Assembly: GCF_040712315.1 (NCBI RefSeq) | Contig: NC_134013.1 | Span: 64,325,501-64,389,500, forward strand | Length of the DNA: 64,000 nucleotides | Direction of reading: 5' to 3' | Source: Castanea sativa | Taxonomy: Eukaryota > Streptophyta > Magnoliopsida > Fagales > Fagaceae | In this document: positions 12,414 through 24,249 of the stretch, one piece after another | Layout: each line of letters begins with the position of its first letter | How positions within the stretch are numbered: position 1 is the first letter of the stretch | Notes under the pieces: generated by a model | The model's database searches: none | Told to the model about the DNA's origin: nothing | What the model saw: the letters and a program-made list of their open reading frames with translations, nothing else | Made by a program: the position numbers and the translations under genes

Positions 12414-14086
12414 AATTGATGTGAAAAGTTAATATAGTGAGACCTACATATTTGATTTTTTTACGAAAATGCCACTGTATTCATTTTCAAGAAAACGAAA
12501 ACACAAAAAAGTTGTATTCAGTTTTTGTATTCAAATCTTATTTATTTGGATAATAAAAATGAAAACTGAATACAAATACAAAGCCAAACAAGTTTTTAGT
12601 GGTGGATCTCACAAAAAAACTGAAAACGAATACAAAATACATCCTTCTTTTGCTCAAACCAAACAAGCTCTTAAGATTCAAATCCTCCAACTATATATCA
12701 ACTTAAAAAAAGGAAAACCAATTAGCTCAACTAAGACCACCATTACATATCACCAAAATCATCCTATTCATTATATACAAACACTAGTCACCATGAACCA
12801 AAAGTCGCCCCAATCGCTCTCTAGTTCACATTCTAGGTCATTATTATCCTATTACCCAAAATATCACTTTCTAAATCATCCTTAACCCCTTAATATACCT
12901 CCATCCAAAACCAAAAGGATTCAATTTCAAGATCGTACTTAGACCCAGTTTAGTATATAAAAAAACTACTATTTAATTTCCGAAATAAAGGAAACCATAA
13001 AGCTCTATTGGTGATATACTTTGTATTTTATTTTATTCTTACAACTAGTTTTGGTGTGAAATATAAAGAGTACACGTTAAACTTTAAAAAAAAAGGATTT
13101 ATAGATAATTCCAGTTATTAGGATTAAGAAAAAAACCTTTTTATTATGAAACCATACTGTTAATTACTTTTATTATATATTTAATTTGATGTATTCTAAA
13201 TTGAATAAATAGTTAGATTACTTAGTTATATCAATTTTATTTTACTAATATAAATTAATATATAGAGAATAAAATTAGCGGTGACAAAAAACGATACATT
13301 AGTATCAATATATATACATATGTGTAATACATAATATGTTTATGTGTTGTGCATGTGCATCTATACACACACATATGTGCGCATAGACGCGTAGTATCAT
13401 GCCTATGGTTGTCAATTCCCTTCAAATTTGACTTCACCGCAAATGTTAAGTCTTAACTAGCCAACTCCGATTCAAGGGATTCATACTTGTAGTCTCATTT
13501 GAGGAAACTATATATAGAGATTATCTATTCAACAACAGTTTCTATATTAGGTTTAATATATATATATATATATGAAGAGTTATTTTTCTTAGCGAAAATA
13601 TTCAATGCGAAATCATAACATTTTTATGTACTGCAAAACAAGGTAACACCACACTTCTCCTCAAAAAAGAAAAAAAGGTAACACCACACTACAAGCAAGA
13701 AGGCTGAACTAACAAGTACCATTGGTCCATGACCATGAGCTATACTAAAAATCCAAGTGTATTTGGTGAATAATCATGTTACACATACCCACTTCGCAAA
13801 AGCAAGAAAAAGCCCAATGACACATGTATGCATACAAAGTAAAATGACCTATGATACATTGAAAAGGCCTATTGAAAATTCCAAATCCCCCCTTAGTTGC
13901 TTTTGTAGCCAGAATTCCTTTCTCCACAGACACAGCAATGTCTCAATACTCTTAACATTCCGAAGACAACATATAGTCTCATCCACTATTAACATCAATA
14001 GCATCATCAGCATCACTGGCTTCCCTTTATCTAAAAGGATTGCATTTGCATTAACCCGGTACCTCTTTTTGGCTTGGGAGGATGAT
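11912..14086. other. A-C spacer downstream of pseudogene C
   Basis: This is non-coding sequence matching 48570-52247 of the second unit, except for a MULE-like insertion present only there. It holds a GA microsatellite and TA runs. The open frames at 12220-12432, 12469-12885 and 13757-14092 look like low-complexity or chance frames. Confidence 0.6.
12350..12411. repeat. GA microsatellite
   Basis: This is an almost pure GA run with one GATA interruption. The paralogous site (49008-49090) has a compound TA-then-GA array. Confidence 0.9.
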
Positions 14087-15640
14087 TTATGAGTAAAATT
14101 GATAGTCCTTGGGGATAAAATCATTAAGCAAAGGCCAAATGCGATGCAGATCTGAAATCAATGAAGCCAAATAAGTTCAACTAAACTTAAATTTCCAAGC
14201 AAATCAAAACATAATGACAATGGAACAAAAATCAAGTGGAACTTACCCAGTTACACCACCAAGATAAACTGAATCTCCTTGGTTTGTAGATGGCAAGCCA
14301 CATGACACAAGGGAGCTGAGGATTAAAACAAGGAGAGTCAGAGATTATATGAAAGTTTTTTTTCTAGGACAGTAATTGCTCCAACAATATTTACAAATAG
14401 CATTTTTCTAAAATTAAGGACGACAAAGATTCATGACAGGGTGTGGCTTACGAAATATGTAGTTGGGGCAAAAGCAAATCCTCCAATCCAAGAAGACCGC
14501 CGAAGAAAGGGAAGGTAATGGCAACGAACATGGTAAATGCTGCAATAGAAAATGTCATACAAAAAAAAAAAAAATTCAAAGAGGAGTTTGATTAATAAGA
14601 TGTTATGTTATAGATATGAGGAAAAATATGTAAAGCTTAAACAAATATTACAGAGTTTGAGCATTACCTGATAGCTTCCAATAACATGGACGACAACAAA
14701 CATGTTAGCCGTTGCAATAAGCCATTTAGGCTTCTCCAAGGAGATGAGAATATTATCTCTAACAGCATTTCCAAACATCCAATATCCGATCAGGGCAACA
14801 GGAAAGTAACACAAAGCCACAACTATATAGGCAACGACAACTCCTCTCCACATATGCTTATTTGCTGATAGTTGATTGTACAGTTTTGCATGGTAAAAGT
14901 AATGGTTTAAAGAATTGTACATAAACCAAAAGCAAAGCTTGTTACAAAAGTTGGCACATAATTTTAGAGAAATGAAATGCACATAAGACTTGAGTGTGCC
15001 TTAAGGACATTACTGCAGCAGCCAAAGAGACTCCGGAGAAAGCGTTGAGGTTGGGAAGGTGGGAGAGCACAAAGTGAACAGAGGCAAAGATCATAATGAA
15101 GTATGTTAATTTGATCCTTTTACAGACACTACAGACGGTGTCATGGACCTTTTGCAATGATTTCCCACTAGTGACCATATAGACTATGTTCACACCAACT
15201 TCAACAATGAGCTGTTGAGGCACCACAATATAAGGACCAAGCTTTTCACCAAAGGCATGTTGACCCAGTTCATGGTATCAATCAAACCGTTTTCCTGGTA
15301 CCATTTCGTGCATCTGAACCATTTGCCATAGAGTGTACAAAGTAATGATCCAGGATGGGACTAGTACTGCCACACCAGGACCCCTGGAATTGATAAAGGG
15401 AAGCTCAGTTTAGAAAGTCATTTCTTAAATACTAGACAAATGTTAACATAAATGTAAAACAACATTAAAAACATACCATGACCATCCAAGCTCTGACATA
15501 GCATAAGGGAGACTGAGGACACCAGCTCCAACCATGGCAGTGACATTGTGGAAAGCTGAATACCACCATTTTGCATTCCTTGAAAAAGTAATCGGAAGTC
15601 AATCATCAATAGGCTTCTCCTTCGCTAATTTTTCATCAAT
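14087..15640 (-). pseudogene. LHT1-like transporter pseudogene, copy C
   Basis: This is a close relative of copy D with exon remnants at 15477-15640 (exon 2), 15000-15383 (exon 3), 14668-14854 (3' part of exon 4), 14452-14539 (exon 6), 14247-14315 (exon 7) and 14087-14151 (exon 8). Lesions compared with D: TGG to TGA in exon 2 (IDDW motif); AGA to TGA in exon 3 (RFDRYHE motif); exon 3 donor GT to GC; deletion joining the MWRG codons of exon 4 to intron 3; complete loss of exon 5; 4-bp deletion in exon 6; 34-bp deletion in exon 8. Exon 2 also gained 6 bp at its donor. Exon 7 is intact. No first exon is found upstream. The gene cannot make a transporter. Confidence 0.93.
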
Positions 15641-15908
15641 CTGTATTTGATAATTACACAAGTCTTCATCAGTATCAATGTCAGTTTACAAGTAATGCTT
15701 TTTTGCTTATTGCTTATTTAGTTTTTTTTTTTTTCCTTTTTATATACAAATTTTTTAAAACTTCATTTTATTTTGTTGCCTTATATCTACATTTTTATTC
15801 CCTTTGAATAAATAAACCAATTTAAAGGGACACTAAAATCAACAATGATGGAACTAGAAAAACTAAAAAGAAGGAATATAAATTATTTGTCTCACTTTTT
15901 ACTCCATT

Positions 15909-16026
15909 AATCATAACTTATCATTATTCATTTGACTTTACTTATAAATAAACTAAAGTTTAAAATTTAATCATAACTTATCATTATTCATTTGACTTTA
16001 CTTACAAATAAACTAAAGTTTAAAAT
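15909..16026. repeat. 60-bp tandem duplication, two copies
   Basis: Two adjacent, almost identical 60-bp units begin TAATCATAACTTATCATT. The matching region of copy D (about 54605-54665) has a single unit, so the duplication arose in unit 1. Confidence 0.85.
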
Positions 16027-16163
16027 GGAAAAAAAAATTTCAAACACTTGTTGTACCATGATTGGTGAAGAATAAAGTGGAATAAAAAAAATGGGACAAT
16101 TATTTGTATCTAGAAAGAAGTCTAAAAAATAAATATAGAGCTTTTTAGTGGTAACTTAATCCA

Positions 16164-16715
16164 GAAAAGCTTCGACGTGGCTACAGGGGTGCCGCACCAA
16201 CGTCTGAAGTGGGGTGCAGTGGGTGACGGCGCTACCCGAGCGTTGGTGCCGTGTCGAATTTTTTTTTTTTTTGGTTTCTCGATTTGTGCTGACTCGGGCC
16301 GATTCGTATCGAATCGGATTGTATCGGCCAGCTGAAACCGGCCAATTCAGGCCAATACCGGCTTCGAATTGGGCCGATTCAGACAGCCTCTCTGCTCTCT
16401 TCTATCTGTCTCCCCTCTCTCACAGTCTCATTCCCTAAGAACCCTTGGTCACAATCTCATAGTCTCATCTCTGCCACTCATTGTCTCACATTTAATTTAT
16501 GAACATCATGTTTTAGTTATTATCTTAATCTACTATTTTATATAATGTGAAAAAGTATGCTTAGCAATATATAGAAAATATAAATAAAAATATTTTTAAT
16601 AATTTTTTAATCGCCCATCCCGCCGCACCCACACCTTATTTTTTAAAAAATTGTTGAGTCCCGCACCCTCACCTGCATCTGCACTCAAATTCGTAAACGA
16701 ACCAGTACTTCATAG
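16164..16715. mobile_element. GC-rich-ended insertion element, 552 bp, upstream of copy C
   Basis: It is flanked by a perfect 10-bp duplication ACTTAATCCA (16154-16163 and 16716-16725). Copy D has the empty site (TTTAATCCAATAAAA near 54798). It contains repeated GGCCGATTC-type motifs and GC-rich ends, unlike its AT-rich surroundings. A reverse-orientation relative lies in intron 1 of copy D (55470-56052), sharing the end motif TGAAGTAC and the GGCCGATTC repeats. The family is not identified; a non-autonomous DNA element is the simplest reading. Confidence 0.65.
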
Positions 16716-16889
16716 ACTTAATCCAATAAAATTGTGTTAGTGAACATCAAGATCAAAAGAAAAAGATGGTGTATTGGTGAACATCTTGAATGTGTGCCTT
16801 TCCCTTGAAATTGGAATCCATCTTCATATAAACTAGTTTTGGAGGTAAGCACAAAATTATGATGTTTAGTAAAACACGGAGCCTATTAT

Positions 16890-17142
16890 GGGTCCGTTTG
16901 GATAGAACTTATTGCTGAAAACTGAAAACATTGTAGCAAAATAATTTTAAAATGTGTGAATAGTACCGCGGGACCCATTTTTAATGAAAAAATTGCTGAA
17001 AAGTGAAATTTGTGGGTCCATGAACAGTGCACGAATGCACTGTTCACAGAAGATTGGGTCAACAACTGCGGCTGGAGAAAAAAAAAAAAAAAAAAAAAAA
17101 CTGAAAACGCAGACGCAGCTTCAGTGGAATCCAAACGCCCTC
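16890..17142. mobile_element. MITE with GTTTGGAT termini
   Basis: The ends read GGGTCCGTTTGGAT and, on the other strand, GAGGGCGTTTGGAT. A poly-A run lies inside at 17078-17100. Copy D lacks the insertion. A related element is at 42913-43437. The target duplication is not clear. Confidence 0.6.
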
Positions 17143-17254
17143 TATATATCGAGTGAGTTAGTTTCATATCATTTGGCAACTAGACATATATCCCCTAGTC
17201 TTGGGAAAAGTTAAAAGGCCAAACAGTTGCCAACTTGTTAGTTGTCAGATTGTA

Positions 17255-17574
17255 TCTATACTACTATTTAAGGGGCTGCACCTGTTTGGATTCCACATTT
17301 TGAATACCTAAAGTACCCTCAACATATCCACTAATAAGTTTTCAACTAATGAGGATAAATATGTAAATTTCACATTTTGGATGCCTAAAGTACCTTCATC
17401 ATATCCACTTACAAGTTTTCAACTAACGAGGATAAATATGTAAATTGAAACTCTTACACTTTAAGTTCAAAAATACCCTTATTCCCTAGGTTTAAGTAAA
17501 AACAAAACTAAAGGATAGTCTGGTAAAAATATACTTCTAAATTTTACTAAAACATTATCTACAAAATAGGACCA

Positions 17575-17609
<35 letters not shown>

Positions 17610-20359
17610 TTTCAAGCAAAATAAATCCTAAATTTTAGGATTTTTCAATCCTCTACTTATAGTCTACTGGCCAACACGGTTTTACATTAAAAAAAAAATG
17701 TTTTAGGTATTTTTATTCCTAAAAGTTTGCCTATTATTTAGAAGCAGATTCCTCCACAATTTTATCTTTAAAGATAACTTCCCCAATATTATTTTTCTCT
17801 TTCAAACTTTACGTATATAGCAATTGCTTACAAAGTCCTCATATGAACGGTTGGTTTTTTTTTTTTTTTCCTTCTCATTCTACTTTTTATTTTGCAATTA
17901 TATTCTAACACAATTGATTCTCTATTTTCTGTATAGTGATGAGATGGTGAAGTTGAAGTAAATGCAAAGGAATTTAAGAAACTTTAAGAACCAGAAAATT
18001 CATTGACAGAATCCTCACAGGAGCAATTGGTACATTTTTTTTTTCTTTCTCATTTAACTTCGCATTTTGCAACTATTTTCTAACAAAGTTGATTCTCTAT
18101 TTTCTGTATAGGGAAGAAAGGGTGGAATTGAAGCAAATGCAAAGGAATTTAAGACCCAAACAATTCATTGAAGGTATGTTCTTAAATTCTTAGTAGAAAA
18201 TTTCATTAAAATTTTGAATAAAAATTTTGCATTCTAATTATAGGCTTCTCTTTTGTGTTCAACGGGAACCCAAGTAGTCAAGTGCTCAACTAATGCAGCC
18301 TAGATGTAACAACCATAAAAAAGAGTTTTTTTATTTGGCAAAGGTGAATTATTTGTTGATATGAGTTCATTTGACACAAAGGTGCTATCCGAGAAAGTGC
18401 CAGAGTTTTCAATGGCAGTTGGGCAAGAAAAGAGAGTCTTGAAATGAAAAGAACCTGATAAAATCTGAAAGGAATCGGCATACCCTTTATATGTAAAATG
18501 CACAAGAAGAACCAAGAAACATGTACCAAGAATGAGAATGGGAGTTGAAGTTTGTTGTTTGTGAATAAAGGATTCAATAATGTCAATGGAGTTATAAAGC
18601 TTGGATTTGGATTTGGAGTTTTGAGGAAACTATAGATTGTGGCTGATGCAACTAGGATGAGAACCTTTCTTCATCTCTCTCACGATCTCTCTTTCCCTGT
18701 TTTTTTTTTTTTTCTTGTGCAAAGGATTCGTTATTTTTTTAGAAGTGTAATGATAGTGGGTTCTTGTTTATTTAGCAAACAATTGTGGTTTTTTTTTTTC
18801 CTTCTAAGTTTGGATGACAGCTTCAATAGTAATTTTTCTGGGTTTGGGTTTGCACAAGTCTGCCAAAAGACCATTTTTTTCTGGGTTTGACAGTTTTTTT
18901 TATTATTATTAATTTTTCTTAGTTTTTTCTTTTGCTTCTTTCTTTTCTGGACAGTTGGCTTGCTGACTCCAACTATATAACAATTTGATTTAATTTCTTG
19001 CATTGATTTAATTTCTTTCTCTTTTTTTTTTTTTTTTTTTTCCGATAAGCAAGAGAGGGTTGATTTGATTTTGTGGATGATTGGTTTGGGTATTTGCAAT
19101 CCTATTGCTGGGATTTTTTTATGGATGATTTATGCATTTGTATATTTCAAAGGGCTTTCATTCTCTTTTGACATGCAAATAGAGTAGAGATTCTCAGACC
19201 ACACCACATGGAATACATGTGTGTTAAATGGAAACTGACACACTTTTTGGAAAAACTATTGGGTGCATAACGCACATTGATCTATCCCACACAAGATTAG
19301 AGCTTCAGCTAGAAATACCTCTAGGTTTAAGTAGAGACAAAACTAAAGGATATTGGTAAATATATATATATATATATATATTTAACTTACACTAAAATAT
19401 TGCCTACAAAATAGGAACACTCTTCTACTAATCCACTTCTTTAAAGTAACTATACATTTTTTTTTAATAGAAAAACGAGTTAAACAACCCAGCAACCCCA
19501 CGTTTAGCTTAAAAAATAAGGTTACTCTCCTATTGATTTTCAAATTTATTTCACAAGTTTATGCTTCATGTTTATTATACTTATCATTATTGTATACGTT
19601 TTAAAGTCTCTATTAATAACACAAGCACACATATTTTGTATCATAGGTTTATGGTAAATACTGCTGAAAAGTGATTAGAATGTGGAACAAATAACATTGC
19701 TCCACCAACTTCTCCACCGTAGTCGGCATAATATTAATAAGTTCGCATATTCCATGTTTCAGATGTAGTGAATTATTTTACAGTTTTATCTGACGTAAAT
19801 ATTTCACTTTTCTACATTAATCCATCAACTTTTCATAATAGCTTTTGTAAAGGTCACCACATGCATTTTGTAAGTAGTTTTATTGTTACGATTTCATTAT
19901 GCATTTTCATTATATACACTATTTATAAGATTTATTCAATGGATCTTTTTTTCCTCCCGTATAGGTTAATACTAAATTATAGCATCATCTTCCAATTAAT
20001 AACACGTTGATTACTACATAAACAAAATTGACAAAAATAGATAGTAATTACGGAATACTAGCCTCTGAGCACGCGCTCACGCGCGTACTCAGAGGCTCTT
20101 CTATTTTTTGGGTAAGGGTTAATTTAGAACATTTATTATAATTTGGGAGTATTACATTTTTCAATCACAAAAAAAACCTAGGGGTGTGATGAAAAATTAT
20201 TTCACCTGTAGTGATCAATTGTTTATGCGTTAGTAAGTGAAATAATTTTTCATCACCCCCCTAGGTTTTTTTTGTGATTAGAAAATATAGTACTCCCAAA
20301 TTATAAGAAATGCTCTAAATTAACCCTTACCCAAAAAATCGCGCGTACTCAGAGGATAG
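17255..20359. mobile_element. Helitron-like insertion, 3105 bp
   Basis: The insertion begins TCTATACTACTATTTAAGG and ends CTCAGAGGATAG, placed exactly between A (17254) and T (20360). Copy D has the uninterrupted site TGTATATAAAATC at about 55131, so there is no target duplication. A 5' TC, A/T insertion site and a GC-rich hairpin near the 3' end (20062-20097, CCTCTGAG...CTCAGAGG) fit a Helitron. The last four bases are ATAG rather than the usual CTRR. No Rep/helicase frame is present. The interior holds two roughly 88-bp direct repeats (from about 17298) and another pair near 17858-18170. Confidence 0.75.
20103..20339. mobile_element. Near-perfect 237-bp palindromic MITE nested in the Helitron
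   Basis: The arms 20103-20205 and 20237-20339 are reverse complements over about 103 bp with few mismatches, around a loop of about 31 nt. The sequence CGCGCGTACTCAGAGG occurs on both sides of the palindrome (about 20082-20097 and 20340-20355), so it interrupts or duplicated the Helitron 3' end. Confidence 0.75.
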
Positions 20360-21286
20360 TATAAAATCAAATATGTGTCTTGTAAATCTTGTAAATGTGT
20401 CACATCCTCGTTGGACCTGGCAAAGAGAACCCACTTGGTTTGTTTGAAGTTTGAACTTTATTCAACACTGACATGGGCTACTGGGCCCATGGAGTTGTAA
20501 ATTCTCCATTGGCACCTTTTATGCATGGACCCACATCAAACACGTCAACAAAAACCAGTAGAGGCCAACTCGCCTCCAAGCACATTTCCACTCAATTTGA
20601 CTTCTTTTTTTATAATTCTCTCCCACTTCCCTATCATGCCGGAAAAGCTCAATTACTTTTTCATGTATTTTAAAAAGCCCCTTAGTAGTTTGTTGTCTTT
20701 TAGATATTGTTAAAGTTGTTGTGTGATTGTGATGATTGAAGCGATGGTCTCGATTCATTGCGATCAGAGCTGAGGATTGGCGTTAGGGCACCAAAGCTTG
20801 CACTTGTGAGTTTTTTTTTTTTTTTCTTTGGCATTTGATTCTATAAGTTATTGTTTGCATGTTTGATTTTATGGCTTTAGTAAATAGTTCTACTAGAAGG
20901 GAATTTGAGTTTATTTCCTTTTATTTTTGATAGTGCATTGGAATTTCAAAGCTCACATTAATGCTCTGTTTGGTTGCTGTGAAAATTAGAGTCCATCAAC
21001 GTGTTACTTTTGCAGTATTTTCCTCAATTTTTGAAACCAAACCAAAGGCCAATGGGAAGGCCACAAACAACTTAGCCTATGTTTTTCACATTCTGACAAC
21101 AAATTTTGACTACATTATGTGACATTATGCCACTGTGTCACTGTCATCACATTTGTTTCACTTTTTGAGGTTCACTATTAAGCAACAATTTCATGTATTT
21201 CTTGTTTATTAGCTAGCTACTCTGCGACCAAGTTCTCTAATTATGATGAGGAGGAGGTGAGGAGAGAAGAGAACACAGTGGGACCC

Positions 21287-21432
21287 ATGGCTAAGAAGGA
21301 GGAGGAGGAGGAGGTGGAGGTGGAGGTGGAGGTGGGGTCCAGCTTGACCATGGAGAGGGTGGCTGTGGCTAAACAGTATATAAAGAGCCACTACAAGGCT
21401 TAGATGAAGCACATTCTAGAACACAAGGAGAG
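21287..21432 (+). pseudogene. Fragment resembling an NDR-type AGC kinase N-terminal exon
   Basis: The frame reads an acidic run followed by GSSLTMERVAVAKQYIKSHY, then KA, a stop codon (TAG at 21401), then MKHILEHKER and a GTAACG donor at 21433. Plant NDR kinases have a closely similar N-terminal segment (an acidic stretch, a valine-alanine-rich helix, then QMK.IQERKERR). The glutamine codon is TAG here. No kinase domain follows, so this is a captured, dead fragment. Identification is from memory of the family. Confidence 0.6.
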
Positions 21433-22309
21433 GTAACGGTAGAGAATGGGGTTGTGATAATTTGGTTCATTTTGGAACATGAGACTGGTAATTTGGTTGA
21501 TTTTGGAACATGGGCTTTTTTTTTTTTTTTGGGAGTGCTTGTCATATGTTATGTTTTGTGGGCTAGAGCAATTATTTTATGTGCTTAGCCAATAAAAAGA
21601 GAGAAGGTGGGTTTAATCTTGAAGTGTTATAAGAAATAAGAGATGAGGGTTGTGTTTTTTTCTTTTTTGGGAGCGCTTGTCATATGTTATGTTTCGTCGG
21701 CTAGAGCAATTATTTTATGTGCTTAGCCAATAAAAAGAGAGAAGGTGGCTTTATTCTTGGCATATTATAAGAAATAAGAGATGGGGTTGTGTTTTTTGAA
21801 TTAATGTGGTTTAGCTGTTGTTGGGGTAGAAGTGGACTGCATTAATTTAAGTAATAGGAAAATTGCAGGTCTAAAGTGAGATTTTGAATGTTATACGTTT
21901 GCAATTTGTGATTCTGTGTATTCAATAAGCAATTTGTAGAATATCAAGACTAGGAACTATATCTAAAAGCCTTTGTAACTATTTCAAACATGACACTGCT
22001 CAGTAAAAAAAGCCTCACACAATGTTCAGATTATTTAAGAGCAGGAATTATAGCACTCAACTGTGTAGAATTGAAGCTGAAATGTGGTTGCATTCCCTTA
22101 TTTATGTCAGGAAATGCATGTCAGTCTTTGAATTCGTCATTGTCCACCTTGTTATTTTTCATAATTCATCAACATTTTAAAAGTAGGTAGAACTAGTTAA
22201 CATTACCTTTGTTAGAATTTTCATTTATCTTATATGGTTGTAAATTTGTGAGCTTTTGCATTATGTAATTTTTTCCTTTTATCTAATGGTTGCCATGGTC
22301 ATGAATTAG

Positions 22310-22421
22310 GTACTGGAAATTGTCTCTTTTAGTGCACCGGGATAAATGCCCTCATCCTCAGGCTCATCAAACATTTATCAAATTAAATAAATCTTTTAAA
22401 GAATTGCAAGATCCAAATAAG
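22310..22421 (+). pseudogene. J-domain (DnaJ-like) exon fragment with HPD changed to HRD
   Basis: The frame, bounded by AG at 22308-22309 and a GTAAGT donor at 22422, encodes LLVHRDKCPHPQAHQTFIKL and continues LNKSFKELQDPNK. This resembles the J-domain of plant DnaJ C8/SPF31-like proteins. The essential HPD tripeptide is HRD (CGG for CCG), which would abolish Hsp70 stimulation. The exon follows the NDR-like fragment, so the two look like a chimera assembled within a mobile element. Confidence 0.6.
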
Positions 22422-23347
22422 GTAAGTTTCTCATGCATATGGGGTTAATATGTGAATCTATTAAATGCTTCTATTTTTGCAGTCACATTCTGTGATACTT
22501 CTTTTCATTCATCAAAATTGAGATCTCATACAGTTGACTTGGCATATGCTTGGAAACCTCTAATAGCTGAAACTTATTTTTTTGAGTGCAATAATCATAT
22601 GCATAGGGCATTAAATATTTCATTGTGAAGAGTATAACTGTATTTAAGATTAGCCACTACTTGTACTTGGCTTTTTGTAATTTCCAAATGGTACAAGCCA
22701 TCATATTTATCTACTATCATTGCAGAGGTCACCAAGTTATGGATTTATATAAACTGTGGGCTCTAGATGCTCACTGATAGCCTGATGTATAATTTAATTT
22801 GGACTTTCATATTTTCATCACTAATGACCAAGGTAAATAGGTAAAATAAGCCCTACGTCATCTATTTGGGCTTGCTTGTCTAGGTAGCCTTCATTTAAGG
22901 TTATAATAATTAGGTGGAGAACTTGGAACTAATGGGCTGTGAAGGAGGACAACTTTAGTGAGTAGTCCTTTTTTTTTTTTTTATTGGTCATTATCATTAG
23001 TTAGATATTTTTAATTCTTTAACTTGATTTTTCTAATTGTGTTGGACATTTTAAAATGTTCTGCTTAGGTTTTGACCAATTTAAATTAGTTCATTTTTTT
23101 CTTGTTAGGTTGTATACCATTATGTTGGTCATAGTTGAACTGCTTGGGACATCATTGAGTTTCTATATTACATATAAGAACTAAAGACAGATTGATAGGA
23201 CTTTTCCTCCCACTTTATGGTCAAGTGTCTGCCTTATGGCATGTATTAACTGTTAAGTGGCTTTATGAATTTTTCTTAGCTAAGAAAATTGTGAACAAAG
23301 CTATGTAGGATTTGCATGTTGGCTAATGCACTTTTTCACATGAACAG

Positions 23348-23420
23348 CAAGGCAACCAAGGGTGGGAGGAGAGTCATTGCTCGAAGAATAGCAAAGGGCC
23401 GGTCAAGAATTACGGCTTAG
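23348..23420 (+). pseudogene. Ribosomal protein L34-like C-terminal fragment
   Basis: After an acceptor-like AACAG, the frame encodes KATKGGRRVIARRIAKGRSR and then ITA and a stop at 23418-23420. The pattern of basic residues with GGR, ARR and AKGR fits the C-terminus of bacterial-type (organellar) L34 proteins. Only about 23 residues are present. It sits among other exon fragments of the insertion. Confidence 0.45.
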
Positions 23421-24159
23421 CATCCTTGCCTCTAGTTTGAATAAAAATATTCTTGACATAGTTTTTAGTGACCTTTCTCGACAGTCATTTCAACCGTGGA
23501 AAATAGTATTTTTGACGGTTTTTAGTACTTTTTTCAATGGTTTCAACTGTCGAAAATAAGCCAAATTTCTTGTAGTGGTACATAATGTGGTCCTCACTCC
23601 TCACCATAAATAGATCAAGAAGACTATGCCAACAAGTTGTTAGAGGAAGTAACTGATTGTTGTAGGTGGTTGAACTGTTGTTGCTTATTGCATAAGATGA
23701 TATGATTAATATTTTGACATACAATGCCACAGAATGATAAACTCCCTCTTCAATGAACAACTTGTGCAATTTTAAAGTTCTTCTGCATGTATTGCATTGA
23801 ATTTTGACAAAATATGTTTTGGTTTTCTGTATTTTAGATATGATTTTTTTTTTTTGTCTTTTATTCCTCCCTTACTGTGGACATTACTTGCTTAATCTCG
23901 TAGAGTAAAAATGTAGGTTTCAATTGTTGGTGTTTATTATTAAATCTTTATATATAGTTCATGTTGATGCTTTGTGTTCTTTTCATTTTTTTCTTACAGT
24001 GCGTAGCCTCTCACCCTGACACAAGGATGTTGTTCCTCAATTGTAATTTATTCATCTGTGAGTCTAATATTCTAAAGGTTTTGATGGTACTTTAGTAGCC
24101 TTTAAAGTTCACAATTTTTCTTCATCATTATATAACTAAGAAGTATAATCTTCAAATGG

Positions 24160-24249
24160 CAGAACAAAGATCACATTATGACAATATGATGATGCAAATG
24201 TTGAGTTATATCATCTCACAATCAGCTCAATCTAGCAGTGATCACTAAG
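24160..24249 (+). pseudogene. Short glutamine/methionine-rich exon fragment
   Basis: After an acceptor-like GGCAG, the frame reads EQRSHYDNMMMQMLSYIISQ and ends at a TAA or TGA within 30 codons. It resembles the C-terminal tails seen in plant En/Spm-type transposon proteins, but the match is weak and from memory. A second fragment at 25327-25410 (ARINELAQQLQQIQLSNSNQ, then a stop) is similar in style. Confidence 0.35.

Noticed and set aside
12220..12885. 70- and 138-codon plus-strand frames
   Set aside because: One is mostly an arginine-glutamate run from a GA microsatellite; the other is lysine/serine-rich with no family resemblance, and the paralogous region (48879-49550) does not keep the frame.
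13757..14124. Open frames on both strands next to pseudogene C exon 8
   Set aside because: They overlap the decayed exon 8 and its 3' flank, and the frame is a by-product of the 34-bp deletion.
18639..19099. Open frames inside the Helitron
   Set aside because: They are driven by poly-T/poly-A and lysine/phenylalanine runs, with no Rep or helicase motif.
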